Positions 3,636 through 5,681 of a stretch of 5,681 nt of DNA are shown here, in pieces. The stretch lies in the NCBI GenBank assembly GCA_964515805.1, contig CAZEUZ010000158.1:1-5681 (forward strand), written 5' to 3'. A program made the translations under genes and the position numbers. The number at the start of each line of letters is the position of its first letter. The stretch's first letter is position 1. The DNA is from CAZEUZ01 sp964515805. GTDB taxonomy: Bacteria; Pseudomonadota; Gammaproteobacteria; Pseudomonadales; Cellvibrionaceae. The notes under the pieces were generated by a model. The model made no database searches. It saw nothing but the letters and a program-made list of their open reading frames with translations, and had not been told where the DNA came from.

Positions 3636-5681
3636 ATGAAGAGAATGTTAATCAATGCCACACAACCCGAAGAACTGAGGGTCGCCTTGGTCGATGGCCA
3701 ACGGCTATACGATTTAGATATTGAAAATCGTACCCGCGAGCAAAAAAAAGCCAATATCTACAAGGGCAAAATCACTCGAGTTGAACCTAGTCTGGAGGCT
3801 GCTTTTGTCGACTATGGGGCTGAACGACACGGTTTTCTGCCTCTAAAAGAAATCTCTCAACAATATTATTCAAACAAACGATCAGATAATGACAATAAAA
3901 GTAGAATCAAGGATATTATCAGTGAAGGGATGGAAGTCATTGTCCAGGTTCAAAAAGAAGAAAGGGGCAATAAGGGCGCTGCATTAACTACATTTATCAG
4001 CCTTGCAGGACGCTATATGGTCCTAATGCCCAATAACCCTCGCGGAGGAGGTATTTCTAGACGTATTGAGGGAGAAGACCGTTCTAATCTAAGAGATGTA
4101 TTAGCACAAATCGACGTACCTTCAGGGATGAGCGTTATTGTTCGCACCGCAGGTATTGGTCGAACCAGTGAAGAGTTACAGTGGGACCTCGACTATCTGC
4201 TCAATACTTGGAGGCTAATTACCACAGCTGCTGATGATGGTCCGGCACCTAATTTTCTGTTTCAAGAAACTAACTTGATCATTCGCGCAATCCGCGATTA
4301 CTTGCGTCAAGATATCAATGAAGTCATAGTCGACAATCAAGAGACATTTAATTTAGCAACAACTTTTATTCAGCAGGTAATGCCTAATTATGGCAGCAAA
4401 GTGAGCCTTTACCGAGGTGATAGCTCCCTTTTCAGTCATTATCAAATAGAAAATCAAATAGAAACTGCTTTCCAACGTGAGGTCAAACTGATATCGGGTG
4501 GTTCCATTGTTATCGATATTACTGAAGCGCTAGTCGCTATCGATATCAATTCAGCCAAAGCCACCAAAGGAAGTGATATTGAAGAAACTGCACTACAGAC
4601 AAATTTAGAGGCAGCTGACGAAATTGCACGTCAAATACGTCTACGGGATATCGGTGGATTAATCGTTATCGATTTTATCGACATGCAATCAGCACAGAGC
4701 AGACGGCAAGTTGAAAAACAGATAAATGATGCTCTCACTATTGACCGTGCACGGGTTCAGGTCGGTCGTATATCTCGATTTGGTTTATTAGAGATGTCAA
4801 GACAACGGCTACGCCCTTCCTTAGGAGAAACTACATTCAAAATGTGCCCGCGCTGTAGCGGCAGAGGGACGATTCAAACAACCAAGAGCATTTCCCTATC
4901 GATTTTACGATTAGTCGAGGAAGAAGCGCAGAAAAATAGTAGTTCAGAAATCCGTGCGCTAGCACCTGTCAAAGTTGCTACTTACTTGCTGAACGAAAAA
5001 CGAAAAGCCATTTCCGCTATTGAATTACGCAACAGTACCCGGATTTTAATTCTACCCAAAGCAGATATGGTAACCCCTCATTTTGAGGTACAAAGAATCC
5101 GCGATGATCACAATGAGGTAGCAAAAACCAGTTATAAAATCGTTATAGATTCAGAAGACACCTCAACGAAGAATGAAAAAGCTCAATCAACAGCTACAAA
5201 AACAGCTGCGCAACCCGCAGTAAAACAGGTTACACCAACCCAGCCAGTGCCTGTGATTGAAGCATCAAAAACACCAGGTATCTTCTCTCGATTTAGATCT
5301 ATGCCAAGCATAGTAACGTCGTTATTCACCGCAAAAAAGTCAACTAAAATAACAAAATCGTTAGATAAGCCCAATCGCAATAAAAATGCTAAACGGGCTG
5401 CTAAAAGCGACAATCAGAGTCATTCAGCAAGAAAAAATCGCAATAGCGACCAGAATAAGCGTAATACAAGGATAGAGGACTCAAAAAACTCACGTAGACG
5501 CGATCGTAATAGGCGCCAACAACGTAATCAAGACAACGAGCAACAACCTAACAGAAGAAAGAGCAAAACAACGAGAGAAGGCGTCGCCAGTAACGACAGT
5601 AGACCGGCCAAACGACCTGCAAATTGGGAACCACGCCAGCAAACTAGAAAGAAAAAGCCGCAAACTACTCATACTGGTGGA
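3636..5681 (+). CDS. rne: Ribonuclease E (N-terminal catalytic half and start of scaffold; 3' end outside the window)
   Basis: Read without a stop for 682 codons to the window edge; E. coli RNase E is 1061 residues, so much of the C-terminal half is missing. It is an endoribonuclease that starts mRNA decay and matures rRNA and tRNA, and it anchors the degradosome on the inner membrane. An S1 domain (about 37-125) opens KKANIYKGKIT and contains AAFVDYGAERHGFLPLKEI. The 5'-monophosphate sensor pair is Arg170/Thr171 in VRTAGIGR. The DNase I-like domain carries Mg2+ ligands Asp303 (AIDIN) and Asp346 (VIDFIDM). CPRC (404-407) is the Zn-link that joins dimers into the tetramer. Residues 547-566 begin PGIFSRF and resemble the E. 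coli membrane-binding amphipathic helix. From about 577 the chain is low-complexity and rich in Arg, Asn and Gln (RRRDRNRRQQ near 619-629), like the scaffold RNA-binding region. The start has AGGAGA 5 nt upstream. Confidence 0.97.
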   Translation, partial: MKRMLINATQPEELRVALVDGQRLYDLDIENRTREQKKANIYKGKITRVEPSLEAAFVDYGAERHGFLPLKEISQQYYSNKRSDNDNKSRIKDIISEGMEVIVQVQKEERGNKGAALTTFISLAGRYMVLMPNNPRGGGISRRIEGEDRSNLRDVLAQIDVPSGMSVIVRTAGIGRTSEELQWDLDYLLNTWRLITTAADDGPAPNFLFQETNLIIRAIRDYLRQDINEVIVDNQETFNLATTFIQQVMPNYGSKVSLYRGDSSLFSHYQIENQIETAFQREVKLISGGSIVIDITEALVAIDINSAKATKGSDIEETALQTNLEAADEIARQIRLRDIGGLIVIDFIDMQSAQSRRQVEKQINDALTIDRARVQVGRISRFGLLEMSRQRLRPSLGETTFKMCPRCSGRGTIQTTKSISLSILRLVEEEAQKNSSSEIRALAPVKVATYLLNEKRKAISAIELRNSTRILILPKADMVTPHFEVQRIRDDHNEVAKTSYKIVIDSEDTSTKNEKAQSTATKTAAQPAVKQVTPTQPVPVIEASKTPGIFSRFRSMPSIVTSLFTAKKSTKITKSLDKPNRNKNAKRAAKSDNQSHSARKNRNSDQNKRNTRIEDSKNSRRRDRNRRQQRNQDNEQQPNRRKSKTTREGVASNDSRPAKRPANWEPRQQTRKKKPQTTHTGG

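Noticed and set aside
5183..5672. Two minus-strand frames opposite the rne C-terminal coding region (5183-5413 and 5490-5672)
   Set aside because: Hydrophobic-looking frames opposite Lys/Arg-rich plus-strand codons are an expected by-product; rne is the real gene there.

Overview
The window is chromosomal DNA from a gammaproteobacterium, probably an aquatic or marine one with moderate to low GC. Three features point there. The 5' half of RNase E matches the Escherichia coli protein almost residue for residue, with catalytic Asp303, Asp346 and the Zn-link Cys404/Cys407 at identical numbers. SppA has the N-terminal layout I recall from the Pseudomonas protein. The gene order is the conserved rne / rluC / yceD neighbourhood. 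I cannot name a genus from this sequence.

Layout: on the minus strand, reading right to left, are rluC (1736-2728, 23S rRNA pseudouridine synthase), sppA (655-1635, membrane-anchored S49 peptidase) and yceD (1-519, DUF177 23S rRNA accumulation protein, cut at the window edge). rpmF and plsX would be expected beyond base 1. On the plus strand, rne (3636-5681, cut after codon 682) is divergent from rluC. The two are separated by 907 bp with no convincing gene. This gap holds an extended -10 sigma70 promoter pointing at rne (2796-2824), a series of inverted repeats that could fold in a long rne leader, a possible FNR/Anr-like box, a weak second promoter, and a small hairpin covering half of the rne Shine-Dalgarno sequence.

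How the genes fit together: RNase E starts mRNA decay and processes rRNA and tRNA precursors, RluC modifies 23S rRNA, and YceD with L32 belongs to the large-subunit supply pathway. The neighbourhood is therefore about ribosome RNA biogenesis, with SppA as a membrane-proteolysis passenger. yceD has its own near-consensus promoter with a GC-rich discriminator, placed so close to the ATG that its mRNA would be leaderless or nearly so. The HAD hydrolase and Maf/YceF genes that often sit in this cluster are absent here.

No mobile elements, CRISPR arrays, tRNAs or rRNAs were seen. The coding genes are ordinary housekeeping genes. The material worth a second look is regulatory: the very long rne upstream region and the yceD start.
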